Positions 8,501 to 23,800 of a DNA stretch of 64,000 nt are shown piece after piece. Where the stretch lies: NCBI GenBank assembly GCA_026874595.1, contig CM049307.1, forward strand, positions 1,575,579 to 1,639,578, given 5' to 3'. The position numbers and the translations under genes are program-made. Below the pieces are notes generated by a model that made no database searches, had not been told where the DNA came from, and saw nothing but the letters and a program-made list of their open reading frames with translations. The stretch's first letter is position 1; every line of letters begins with the position of its first letter. This stretch comes from Sipunculus nudus. Its lineage: Eukaryota > Annelida > Sipuncula > Golfingiida > Sipunculidae.

Positions 8501-11500
8501 AGGTTAATACTACAAATATGCACTGATACACCAGCTAAAGGTTAATGCTACAAATATGCACTGATACACCAGCTAAAGGTTAATGCTACAAATATGCACT
8601 GATACAGCAGCTAAAGGTTAATACTACAAATATGCACTGATACACCAGCTAAAGGTTAATACTACAAATATGCACTGTTACACCAGCTAAAGGTTAATAT
8701 TACAAATATGCACTGATACACCAGCTAAAGGTTAATACTACAAATATGCACTGATACACCAGCTAAAGGTTAATACTACAAATATGCACTGATACACCAG
8801 CTAAAGGTTAATGCTACAAATATGCACTGATACACCAGCTAAAGGTTAATACTACAAATATGCACTGTTACACCAGCTAAAGGTTAATACTACAAATATG
8901 CACTGATACACCAGCTAAAGGTTAATACTACAAATATGCACTGATACACCAGCTAAAGGTTAATACTACAAATATGCACTGATACACCAGCTAAAGGTTA
9001 ATACTACAAATATGCACTGATACACCAGCTAAAGGTTAATACTACAAATATGCACTGATACACCAGTTGAAGGTTAATACAACAAATATGCACTGATACA
9101 CCAGCTAAAGGTTAATACTACAAATATGCACTGTTACACCAGCTAAAGGTTAATACTACAAATATGCACTGATACACCAGCTAAAGGTTAATGCTACAAA
9201 TATGCACTGATACACCAGCTAAAGGTTAATACTACAAATATGCACTGTTACACCAGCTAAAGGTTAATACTACAAATATGCACTGATACACCAGCTAAAG
9301 GTTAATACTACAAATATGCACTGATACACCAGCTAAAGGTTAATACTACAAATATGCACTGATACACCAGCTAAAGGTTAATACTACAAATATGCACTGA
9401 TACACCAGCTAAAGGTTAATACTACAAATATGCACTGTTACACCAGCTAAAGGTTAATACTACAAATATGCACTGATACACCAGCTAAAGGTTAATGCTA
9501 CAAATATGCTCTGATACACCAGCTAAAGGTTAATACTACAAATATGCACTGATACACCAGCTAAAGGTTAATCCTACAAATATGCACTGTTACACCAGCT
9601 AAAGGTTAATATTACAAATATGCACTGATACACCAGCTAAAGGTTAATACTACAAATATGCACTGATACACCAGCTAAAGGTTAATACTACAAATATGCA
9701 CTGATACACCAGCTAAAGGTTAATACTACAAATATGCTCTGATACACCAGCTAAAGGTTAATACTACAAATATGCACTGTTACACCAGCTAAAGGTTAAT
9801 ACTACAAATATGCACTGATACACCAGCTAAAGGTTAATACTACAAATATGCTCTGATACACCAGCTAAAGGTTAATGCTACAAATATGCACTGTTACACC
9901 AGCTAAAGGTTAATACTACAAATATGCACTGATACACCAGCTAAAGGTTAATACTACAAATATGCTCTGATACACCAGCTAAAGGTTAATACTACAAATA
10001 TGCACTGTTACACCAGCTAAAGGTTAATACTACAAATATGCACTGATACACCAGCTAAAGGTTAATACTACAAATATGCTCTGATACACCAGCTAAAGGT
10101 TAATACTACAAATATGCACTGTTACACCAGCTAAAGGTTAATACTACAAATATGCACTGATACACCAGCTAAAGGTTAATACTACAAATATGCTCTGATA
10201 CACCAGCTAAAGGTTAATACTACAAATATGCACTGATACACCAGCTAAAGGTTAATACTACAAATATGCACTGTTACACCAGCTAAAGGTTAATACTACA
10301 AATATGCTCTGATACACCAGCTAAAGGTTAATACTACAAATATGCACTGTTACACCAGCTAAAGGTTAATACTACAAATATGCACTGTTACACCAGCTAA
10401 AGGTTAATACTACAAATATGCTCTGATACACCAGCTAAAGGTTAATACTACAAATATGCACTGTTACACCAGCTAAAGGTTAATACTACAAATATGCACT
10501 GATACACCAGCTAAAGGTTAATACTACAAATATGCTCTGATACACCAGCTAAAGGTTAATACTACAAATATGCACTGATACACCAGCTAAAGGTTAATAC
10601 TACAAATATGCACTGATACACCAGCTAAAGGTTAATACTACAAATATGCTCTGATACACCAGCTAAAGGTTAATACTACAAATATGCACTGATACACCAG
10701 CTAAAGGTTAATACTACAAATATGCACTGATACACCAGCTAAAGGTTAATACTACAAATATGCTCTGATACACCAGCTAAAGGTTAATACTACAAATATG
10801 CACTGATACACCAGCTAAAGGTTAATACTACAAATATGCACTGTTACACCAGCTAAAGGTTAATACTACAAATATGCACTGTTACACCAGCTAAAGGTTA
10901 ATACTACAAATATGCACTGATACACCAGCTAAAGGTTAATACTACAAATATGCTCTGATACACCAGCTAAAGGTTAATACTACAAATATGCACTGATACA
11001 CCAGCTAAAGGTTAATACTACAAATATGCACTGATACACCAGCTAAAGGTTAATACTACAAATATGCTCTGATACACCAGCTAAAGGTTAATACTACAAA
11101 TATGCACTGTTACACCAGCTGAAGGGTAATACTACAAATATGCACTGATACACCAGCTAAAGGTTAATACTACAAATATGCACTGATACACCAGCTAAAG
11201 GTTAATACTACAAATATGCACTGATACACCAGCTAAAGGTTAATACTACAAATATGCACTGATACACCAGCTAAAGGTTAATACTACAAATATGCACTGT
11301 TACACCAGCTAAAGGTTAATACTACAAATATGCACTGATACACCAGCTAAAGGTTAATACTACAAATATGCACTGATACACCAGCTAAAGGTAATACTAC
11401 AAATATGCACTGATACACCAGCTAAAGGTTAATACTACAAATATGCACTGATACACCAGCTAAAGGTTAATACTACAAATATGCACTGTTACACCAGCTA

Positions 11501-11899
11501 AAGGTTAATACTACAAATATGCACTGATACACCAGCTAAAGGTTAATACTACAAATATGCACTGATACACCAGCTAAAGGTTAATACTACAAATGTGCAC
11601 TGATACAGCAGCTAAAGGTTAATACTACAAATGTGCACTGATACACCAGCTAAAGGTTAATACTACAAATATGCACTGTTACACCAGCTAAAGGTTAATA
11701 CTACAAATATGCACTGATACACCAGCTAAAGGTTAATACTACAAATATGCACTGATACACCAGCTAAAGGTTAATACTACAAATATGCACTGATACACCA
11801 GCTAAAGGTTAATACTACAAATATGCACTGATACACCAGCTAAAGGTTAATACTACAAATATGCACTGATACACCAGCTAAAGGTTAATACTACAAATA

Positions 11900-14800
11900 T
11901 GCACTGTTACACCAGCTAAAGGTTAATACTACAAATGTGCACTGATACACCAGCTAAAGGTTAATACTACAAATATGCACTGATACAGCAGCTAAAGGTT
12001 AATGCTACAAATATGCACTGATACACCAGCTAAAGGTTAATACTACAAATATGCACTGTTACACCAGCTAAAGGTCAATACTACAAATATGCACTGATAC
12101 ACCAGCTAAAGGTTAATACTACAAATATGCACTGATACACCAGCTAAAGGTTAATACTACAAATATGCACTGATACACCAGCTAAAGGTTAATACTACAA
12201 ATATGCACTGTTACACCAGCTAAAGGTTAATACTACAAATATGCACTGATACACCAGCTAAAGGTTAATACTACAAATATGCACTGATACACCAGCTAAA
12301 GGTTAATGCTACAAATATGCACTGATACACCAGCTAAAGGTTAATACTACAAATATGCACTGTTACACCAGCTAAAGGTCAATACTACAAATATGCACTG
12401 ATACACCAGCTAAAGGTTAATACTACAAATATGCACTGATACACCAGCTAAAGGTCAATACTACAAATATGCACTGATACACCAGCTAAAGGTTAATACT
12501 ACAAATATGCACTGATACACCAGCTAAAGGTTAATACTACAAATATGCACTGATACACCAGGTAAAGGTTAATACTACAAATATGCACTGTTACACCAGC
12601 TAAAGGTTAATACTACAAATATGCACTGATACACCAGCTAAAGGTTAATACTACAAATATGCACTGATACACCAGCTAAAGGTTAATACTACAAATATGC
12701 ACTGTTACACCAGCTAAAGGTTAATACTACAAATATGCACTGTTACACCAGCTAAAGGTTAATACTACAAATATGCACTGTTACACCAGCTAAAGGTTAA
12801 TACTACAAATATGCACTGATACACCAGCTAAAGGTTAATACTACAAATGTGCACTGATACACCAGCTAAAGGTTAATACTACAAATGTGCACTGATACAC
12901 CAGCTAAAGGTTAATACTACAAATATGCACTGATACACCAGCTAAAGGTTAATGCTACAAATATGCACTGATACACCAGCTAAAGGTTAATACTACAAAT
13001 ATGCACTGTTACACCAGCTAAAGGTTAATACTACAAATATGCACTGATACACCAGCTAAAGGTTAATACTACAAATATGCACTGTTACACCAGCTAAAGG
13101 TTAATACTACAAATATGCACTGATACACCAGCTAAAGGTTAATACTACAAATATGCACTGATACACCAGCTAAAGGTTAATACTACAAATATGCACTGTT
13201 ACACCAGCTAAAGGTTAATACTACAAATATGCACTGATACACCAGCTAAAGGTTAATACTACAAATATGCACTGATACACCAGCTAAAGGTTAATACTAC
13301 AAATATGCACTGATACACCAGCTAAAGGTTAATACTACAAATATGCACTGATACACCAGCTAAAGGTAATACTACAAATATGCACTGATACACCAGCTAA
13401 AGGTTAATACTACAAATATGCACTGATACACCAGCTAAAGGTTAATACTACAAATATGCACTGTTACACCAGCTAAAGGTTAATACTACAAATATGCACT
13501 GATACACCAGCTAAAGGTTAATACTACAAATATGCACTGATACACCAGCTAAAGGTTAATACTACAAATGTGCACTGATACAGCAGCTAAAGGTTAATAC
13601 TACAAATGTGCACTGATACACCAGCTAAAGGTTAATACTACAAATATGCACTGATACACCAGCTAAAGGTTAATACTACAAATATGCACTGTTACACCAG
13701 CTAAAGGTTAATACTACAAATATGCACTGATACACCAGCTAAAGGTTAATACTACAAATATGCACTGATACACCAGCTAAAGGTTAATACTACAAATATG
13801 CACTGATACACCAGCTAAAGGTTAATACTACAAATATGCACTGATACACCAGCTAAAGGTTAATACTACAAATATGCACTGATACACCAGCTAAAGGTTA
13901 ATACTACAAATATGCACTGATACAGCAGCTAAAGGTTAATACTACAAATGTGCACTGATACACCAGCTAAAGGTTAATACTACAAATATGCACTGATACA
14001 GCAGCTAAAGGTTAATGCTACAAATATGCACTGATACACCAGCTAAAGGTTAATACTACAAATATGCACTGTTACACCAGCTAAAGGTCAATACTACAAA
14101 TATGCACTGATACACCAGCTAAAGGTTAATACTACAAATATGCACTGATACACCAGCTAAAGGTTAATACTACAAATATGCACTGATACACCAGCTAAAG
14201 GTTAATACTACAAATATGCACTGTTACACCAGCTAAAGGTTAATACTACAAATATGCACTGATACACCAGCTAAAGGTTAATACTACAAATATGCACTGA
14301 TACACCAGCTAAAGGTTAATGCTACAAATATGCACTGATACACCAGCTAAAGGTTAATGCTACAAATATGCACTGATACACCAGCTAAAGGTTAATACTA
14401 CAAATATGCACTGTTACACCAGCTAAAGGTCAATACTACAAATATGCACTGATACACCAGCTAAAGGTTAATACTACAAATATGCACTGATACACCAGCT
14501 AAAGGTCAATACTACAAATATGCACTGATACACCAGCTAAAGGTTAATACTACAAATATGCACTGATACACCAGCTAAAGGTTAATACTACAAATATGCA
14601 CTGATACACCAGGTAAAGGTTAATACTACAAATATGCACTGTTACACCAGCTAAAGGTTAATACTACAAATATGCACTGATACACCAGCTAAAGGTTAAT
14701 ACTACAAATATGCACTGATACACCAGCTAAAGGTTAATACTACAAATATGCACTGTTACACCAGCTAAAGGTTAATACTACAAATATGCACTGTTACACC

Positions 14801-17800
14801 AGCTAAAGGTTAATACTACAAATATGCACTGATACACCAGCTAAAGGTTAATACTACAAATATGCACTGATACACCAGCTAAAGGTTAATACTACAAATG
14901 TGCACTGATACACCAGCTAAAGGTTAATACTACAAATATGCACTGATACACCAGCTAAAGGTCAATACTACAAATATGCACTGATACACCAGCTAAAGGT
15001 TAATACTACAAATATGCACTGATACACCAGCTAAAGGTTAATACTACAAATATGCACTGATACACCAGGTAAAGGTTAATACTACAAATATGCACTGTTA
15101 CACCAGCTAAAGGTTAATACTACAAATATGCACTGATACACCAGCTAAAGGTTAATACTACAAATATGCACTGATACACCAGCTAAAGGTTAATACTACA
15201 AATATGCACTGTTACACCAGCTAAAGGTTAATACTACAAATATGCACTGTTACACCAGCTAAAGGTTAATACTACAAATATGCACTGATACACCAGCTAA
15301 AGGTTAATACTACAAATATGCACTGATACACCAGCTAAAGGTTAATACTACAAATGTGCACTGATACACCAGCTAAAGGTTAATACTACAAATATGCACT
15401 GATACACCAGCTAAAGGTTAATGCTACAAATATGCACTGATACACCAGCTAAAGGTTAATACTACAAATATGCACTGATACACCAGCTAAAGGTTAATAC
15501 TACAAATATGCACTGTTACACCAGCTAAAGGTTAATACTACAAATATGCACTGATACACCAGCTAAAGGTTAATACTACAAATATGCACTGATACACCAG
15601 CTAAAGGTTAATACTACAAATATGCACTGATACAGCAGCTGAAGGGTAATACTACAAATATGCACTGATACACCAGCTTAAAGAAAATACTACAAATATG
15701 CACTGTTACACCAGCTAAAGGTTAATACTACAAATATGCACTGATACACCAGCTAAAGGTTAATACTACAAAAATGCACTGATACACCAGCTAAAGGTTA
15801 ATACTACAAATCTGCACTGTTACACCAGCTAAAGGTTAATACTACAAATATGCACTGATACACCAGCTAAAGGTTAATATTACAAATCTGCACTGATACA
15901 CCAGCTAAAGGTTAATACTACAAATATGCACTGATACACCAGCTAAAGGTTAATACTACAAATATGCACTGATACACCAGCTAAAGGTTAATACTACAAA
16001 TATGCACTGTTACACCAGCTAAAGGTTAATACTACAAATCTGCACTGATACACCAGCTAAAGGTTAATATTACAAATCTGCACTGATACACCAGCTAAAG
16101 GTTAATACAACAAATATGCACTGATACACCAGCTAAAGGTTAATACTACAAATGTGCACTGATACACCAGCTAAAGGTTAATACTACAAATATGCACTGA
16201 TACACCAGCTAAAGGTTAATACTACAAATATGCACTGATACACCAGCTAAAGGTTAATATTACAAATATGCACTGATACACCAGCTAAAGGTTAATATTA
16301 CAAATCTGCACTGATACACCAGCTAAAGGTTAATACAACAAATATGCACTGATACACCAGCTAAAGGTTAATACTACAAATGTGCACTGATACACCAGCT
16401 AAAGGTTAATATTACAAATCTGCACTGATACACCAGCTAAAGGTTAATACAACAAATATGCACTGATACACCAGCTAAAGGTTAATACTACAAATGTGCA
16501 CTGATACACCAGCTAAAGGTTAATACTACAAATATGCACTGATACACCAGCTAAAGGTTAATACTACAAATATGCACTGATACACCAGCTAAAGGTTAAT
16601 ACTACAAATATGCACTGTTACACCAGCTAAAGGTTAATACTACAAATATGCACTGATACACCAGCTAAAGGTTAATATTACAAATATGCACTGATACACC
16701 AGCTAAAGGTTAATACTACAAATATGCACTGTTACACCAGCTAAAGGTTAATACTACAAATATGCACTGTTACACCAGCTAAAGGTTAATACTACAAATA
16801 TGCACTGATACACCAGCTAAAGGTTAATACTACAAATATGCACTGTTACACCAGCTAAAGGTTAATATTACAAATATGCACTGATACACCAGCTAAAGGT
16901 TAATACTACAAATATGCACTGTTACACCAGCTAAAGGTTAATACTACAAATATGCACTGATACACCAGCTAAAGGTTAATACTACAAATATGCACTGATA
17001 CACCAGCTAAAGGTTAATACTACAAATATGCACTGATACACCAGCTAAAGGTTAATATTACAAATATGCACTGATACACCAGCTAAAGGTTAATACTACA
17101 AATATGCACTGTTACACCAGCTAAAGGTTAATACTACAAATATGCACTGATACACCAGCTAAAGGTTAATACTACAAATATGCACTGATACACCAGCTAA
17201 AGGTTAATACTACAAATATGCACTGATACACCAGCTAAAGGTTAATACTACAAATATGCACTGATACAGCAGCTGAAGGGTAATACTACAAATATGCACT
17301 GATACACCAGCTAAAGGTTAATACTACAAATATGCACTGATACACCAGCTAAAGGTTAATATTACAAATATGCACTGAAACACCAGCTAAAGGTTAATAC
17401 TACAAATATGCACTGATACACCAGCTAAAGGTTAATACTACAAATATGCACTGTTACACCAGCTAAAGGTTAATACTACAAATATGCACTGATACACCAG
17501 CTAAAGGTTAATACTACAAATGTGCACTGATACACCAGCTAAAGGTTAATACTACAAATATGCACTGATACACCAGCTAAAGGTTAATACTACAAATGTG
17601 CACTGATACACCAGCTAAAGGTTAATACTACAAATATGCACTGATACACCAGCTAAAGGTTAATACTACAAATATGCACTGTTACACCAGCTAAAGGTTA
17701 ATACTACAAATATGCACTGATACACCAGCTAAAGGTTAATATTACAAATATGCACTGATACACCAGCTAAAGGTTAATACAACAAATATGCACTGATACA

Positions 17801-20800
17801 CCAGCTAAAGGTTAATACTACAAATATGCACTGTTACACCAGCTAAAGGTTAATACTACAAATATGCACTGATACACCAGCTAAAGGTTAATACTACAAA
17901 TATGCACTGATACACCAGCTAAAGGTTAATACTACAAATATGCACTGATACACCAGCTAAAGGTAATACTACAAATATGCACTGATACACCAGCTAAAGG
18001 TTAATACTACAAATATGCACTGTTACACCAGCTAAAGGTTAATACAACAAATATGCACTGATACACCAGCTAAAGGTTAATACTACAAATATGCACTGAT
18101 ACACCAGCTAAAGGTTAATACTACAAATATGCACTGTTACACCAGCTAAAGGTTAATACTACAAATATGCACTGATACACCAGCTAAAGGTTAATACTAC
18201 AAATATGCACTGATACACCAGCTAAAGGTTAATACAACAAATATGCACTGATACACCAGCTAAAGGTTAATACTACAAATATGCACTGATACACCAGCTA
18301 AAGGTTAATACTACAAATATGCACTGTTACACCAGCTAAAGGTTAATACTACAAATATGCACTGATACACCAGCTAAAGGTTAATACTACAAATATGCAC
18401 TGATACACCAGCTAAAGGTTAATACTACAAATATGCACTGATACACCAGCTAAAGGTTAATACTACAAATATGCACTGATACACCAGCTAAAGGTTAATA
18501 CTACAAATATGCTCTGATACACCAGCTAAAGGTTAATACTACAAATATGCACTGATACACCAGCTAAAGGTTAATACTACAAATATGCACTGATACACCA
18601 GCTAAAGGTTAATACTACAAATATGCACTGATACACCAGCTAAAGGTTGATGCTACAAATATGCTCTGATACACCAGCTAAAGGTTAATGCTACAAATAT
18701 GCACTGATACACCAGCTAAAGGTTAATACTACAAATATGCACTGATACACCAGCTAAAGGTTAATACTACAAATATGCTCTGATACACCAGCTAAAGGTT
18801 AATACTACAAATATGCACTGATACACCAGCTAAAGGTTAATACTACAAATATGCACTGATACACCAGCTAAAGGTTAATACTACAAATATGCACTGATAC
18901 ACCAGCTAAAGGTTAATACTACAAATATGCTCTGATACACCAGCTAAAGGTTAATACTACAAATATGCACTGTTACACCAGCTAAAGGTTAATACTACAA
19001 ATATGCACTGATACACCAGCTAAAGGTTAATACTACAAATATGCACTGATACACCAGCTAAAGGTTAATATTACAAATATGCACTGATACACCAGCTAAA
19101 GGTTAATATTACAAATATGCACTGATACACCAGCTAAAGGTTAATATTACAAATATGCACTGATACACCAGCTAAAGGTTAATACTACAAATATGCACTG
19201 ATACACCAGCTAAAGGTTAATACTACAAATATGCACTGATACACCAGCTAAAGGTTAATATTACAAATATGCACTGAAACACCAGCTAAAGGTTAATACT
19301 ACAAATATGCACTGATACACCAGCTAAAGGTTAATACTACAAATATGCACTGATACACCAGCTAAAGGTTAATATTACAAATATGCACTGAAACACCAGC
19401 TAAAGGTTAATACTACAAATATGCACTGATACACCAGCTAAAGGTTAATACTACAAATATGCACTGATACACCAGCTAATTGTTAATACTACAAATATGC
19501 ACTGATACACCAGCTAAAGGTTAATACTACAAATATGCACTGATACACCAGCTAAAGGTTAATATTACAAATATGCACTGAAACACCAGCTAAAGGTTAA
19601 TACTACAAATATGCACTGATACACCAGCTAAAGGTTAATACTACAAATATGCACTGATACACCAGCTAAAGGTTAATACTACAAATATGCACTGTTACAC
19701 CAGCTAAAGGTTAATACTACAAATATGCACTGATACACCAGCTAAAGGTTAATATTACAAATATGCACTGATACACCAGCTAAAGGTTAATACAACAAAT
19801 ATGCACTGATACACCAGCTAAAGGTTAATACTACAAATATGCACTGTTACACCAGCTAAAGGTTAATACTACAAATATGCACTGATACACCAGCTAAAGG
19901 TTAATACAACAAATATGCACTGATACACCAGCTAAAGGTTAATACTACAAATATGCACTGATACACCAGCTAAAGGTTAATACAACAAATATGCACTGAT
20001 ACACCAGCTAAAGGTTAATACTACAAATATGCACTGATACACCAGCTAAAGGTTAATACAACAAATATGCACTGATACACCAGCTAAAGGTTAATGCTAC
20101 AAATATGCTCTGATACACCAGCTAAAGGTTAATACTACAAATATGCACTGATACACCAGCTAAAGGTTAATACTACAAATATGCACTGATACACCAGCTA
20201 AAGGTTAATACTACAAATATGCTCTGATACACCAGCTAAAGGTTAATACTACAAATATGCACTGATACACCAGCTAAAGGTTAATACTACAAATATGCAC
20301 TGATACACCAGCTAAAGGTTAATACTACAAATATGCACTGATACACCAGCTAAAGGTTAATATTACAAATATGCTCTGATACACCAGCTAAAGGTTAATA
20401 CTACAAATATGCACTGTTACACCAGCTAAAGGTTAATACTACAAATATGCACTGATACACCAGCTAAAGGTTAATATTACAAATATGCACTGATACACCA
20501 GCTAAAGGTTAATACTACAAATATGCACTGATACACCAGCTAAAGGTTAATACTACAAATATGCACTGATACACCAGCTGAAAGGTAATACTACAAATAT
20601 GCACTGATACACCAGCTAAAGGTTAATACTACAAATATGCACTGATACACCAGCTAAAGGTTAATAATACAAATATGCACTGAAACACCAGCTAAAGGTT
20701 AATACTACAAATATGCACTGTTACACCAGCTAAAGGTTAATACTACAAATATGCACTGATACACCAGCTAAAGGTTAATACTACAAATATGCACTGTTAC

Positions 20801-23800
20801 ACCAGCTAAAGGTTAATACTACAAATATGCACTGTTACACCAGCTAAAGGTTAATACTACAAATATGCACTGATACACCAGCTAAAGGTTAATATTACAA
20901 ATATGCACTGATACACCAGCTAAAGGTTAATACTACAAATATGCACTGATACACCAGCTAAAGGTTAATACAACAAATATGCACTGATACACCAGCTAAA
21001 GGTTAATACTACAAATATGCACTGATACACCAGCTAAAGGTTAATACTACAAATATGCACTGATACACCAGCTAAAGGTTAATATTACAAATATGCACTG
21101 ATACACCAGCTAAAGGTTAATATTACAAATATGCTCTGATACACCAGCTAAAGGTTAATACTACAAATATGCACTGATACACCAGCTAAAGGTTAATATT
21201 ACAAATATGCACTGATACACCAGCTAAAGGTTAATACAACAAATATGCACTGATACACCAGCTAAAGGTTAATACTACAAATATGCACTGATACAGCAGC
21301 TGAAGGGTAATACTACAAATATGCACTGATACACCAGCTAAAGGTTAATATTACAAATATGCACTGATACACCAGCTAAAGGTTAATACTACAAATATGC
21401 ACTGATACACCAGCTAAAGGTTAATACTACAAATATGCACTGATACACCAGCTAAAGGTTAATACTACAAATATGCACTGATACACCAGCTAAAGGTTAA
21501 TACTACAAATATGCACTGATACACCAGCTAAAGGTTAATACTACAAATATGCACTGATACACCAGCTAAAGGTTAATACTACAAATATGCACTGATACAC
21601 CAGCTTAAAGAAAATACTACAAATATGCACTGATACACCAGCTAAAGGTTAATACTACAAATATGCACTGATACACCAGCTAAAGGTTAATACTACAAAT
21701 ATGCACTGATACACCAGCTAAAGGTTAATACTACAAATATGCACTGATACACCAGCTAAAGGTTAATACTACAAATATGCACTGATACACCAGCTAAAGG
21801 TTAATACTACAAATATGCACTGATACACCAGCTAAAGGTTAATATTACAAATATGCACTGATACAGCAGCTGAAGGGTAATACTACAAATATGCACTGAT
21901 ACACCAGCTAAAGGTTAATACTACAAATATGTACTGATACACCAGCTAAAGGTTAATATTACAAATATGCACTGATACAGCAGCTGAAGGGTAATACTAC
22001 AAATATGCACTGATACACCAGCTTAAAGAAAATACTACAAATATGCACTGATACACCAGCTAAAGGTTAATACTACAAATATGCACTGATACACCAGCTA
22101 AAGGTTAATACTACAAATATGCACTGATACACCAGCTAAAGGTTAATACTACAAATATGCACTGATACACCAGCTAAAGGTTAATATTACAAATATGCAC
22201 TGATACAGCAGCTGAAGGGTAATACTACAAATATGCACTGATACACCAGCTTAAAGAAAATACTACAAATATGCACTGATACACCAGCTAAAGGTTAATA
22301 CTACAAATATGCACTGATACACCAGCTAAAGGTTAATACTACAAATATGCACTGATACACCAGCTAAAGGTTAATACTACAAATATGCACTGATACACCA
22401 GCTAAAGGTTAATACTACAAATATGCACTGATACACCAGCTAAAGGTTAATACTACAAATATGCACTGATACACCAGCTAAAGGTTAATATTACAAATAT
22501 GCACTGATACAGCAGCTGAAGGGTAATACTACAAATATGCACTGATACACCAGCTTAAAGAAAATACTACAAATATGCACTGATACACCAGCTAAAGGTT
22601 AATACTACAAATATGCACTGATACACCAGCTAAAGGTTAATACTACAAATATGCACTGATACACCAGCTAAAGGTTAATACTACAAATATGCACTGATAC
22701 ACCAGCTAAAGGTTAATACTACAAATATGCACTGATACACCAGCTAAAGGTTAATATTACAAATATGCACTGATACACCAGCTAAAGGTTAATACTACAA
22801 ATATGCACTGATACAGCAGCTGAAGGGTAATACTACAAATATGCACTGATACACCAGCTTAAAGAAAATACTACAAATATGCACTGATACACCAGCTAAA
22901 GGTTAATACTACAAATATGCACTGATACATCAGCTAAAGGTCAATACTACAAATGTGCACTGATACACCAGCTAAAGGTTAATACTACAAATATGCACTG
23001 ATACAGCAGCTGAAGGCTAATACTACAAATATGCACTGATACACCAGCTTAAAGAAAATACTACAAATATGCACTGATACACCAGCTAAAGGTTAATACT
23101 ACAAATATGCACTGATACATCAGCTAAAGGTCAATATTACAAATATGCACTGATACACCAGCTAAAGGTTAATACTACAAATATGCACTGATACAGCAGC
23201 TGAAGGGTAATACTACAAATATGCACTGATACACCAGCTTAAAGAAAATACTACAAATATGCACTGATACACCAGCTAAAGGTTAATACTACAAATATGC
23301 ACTGATACACCAGCTAAAGGTCAATACTACAAATATGCACTGTTACACCAGCTAAAGGTTAATACTACAAATATGCACTGATACACCAGCTAAAGGTTAA
23401 TACTACAAATATGCACTGATACACCAGCTAAAGGTTAATACTACAAATATGCACTGATACACCAGCTAAAGGTTAATACTACAAATATGCACTGATACAC
23501 CAGCTAAAGGTTAATACTACAAATTTGCACTGATACACCAGCTAAAGGTTAATACTACAAATATGCACTGATACACCAGCTAAAGGTTAATACTACAAAT
23601 ATGCACTGATACACCAGCTAAAGGTTAATACAACAAATATGCACTGATACACCAGCTAAAGGTTAATACTACAAATGTGCACTGATACACCAGCTAAAGG
23701 TTAATACTACAAATGTGCACTGATACACCAGCTAAAGGTTAATACTACAAATGTGCACTGATACACCAGCTAAAGGTTAATACTACAAATGTGCACTGAT

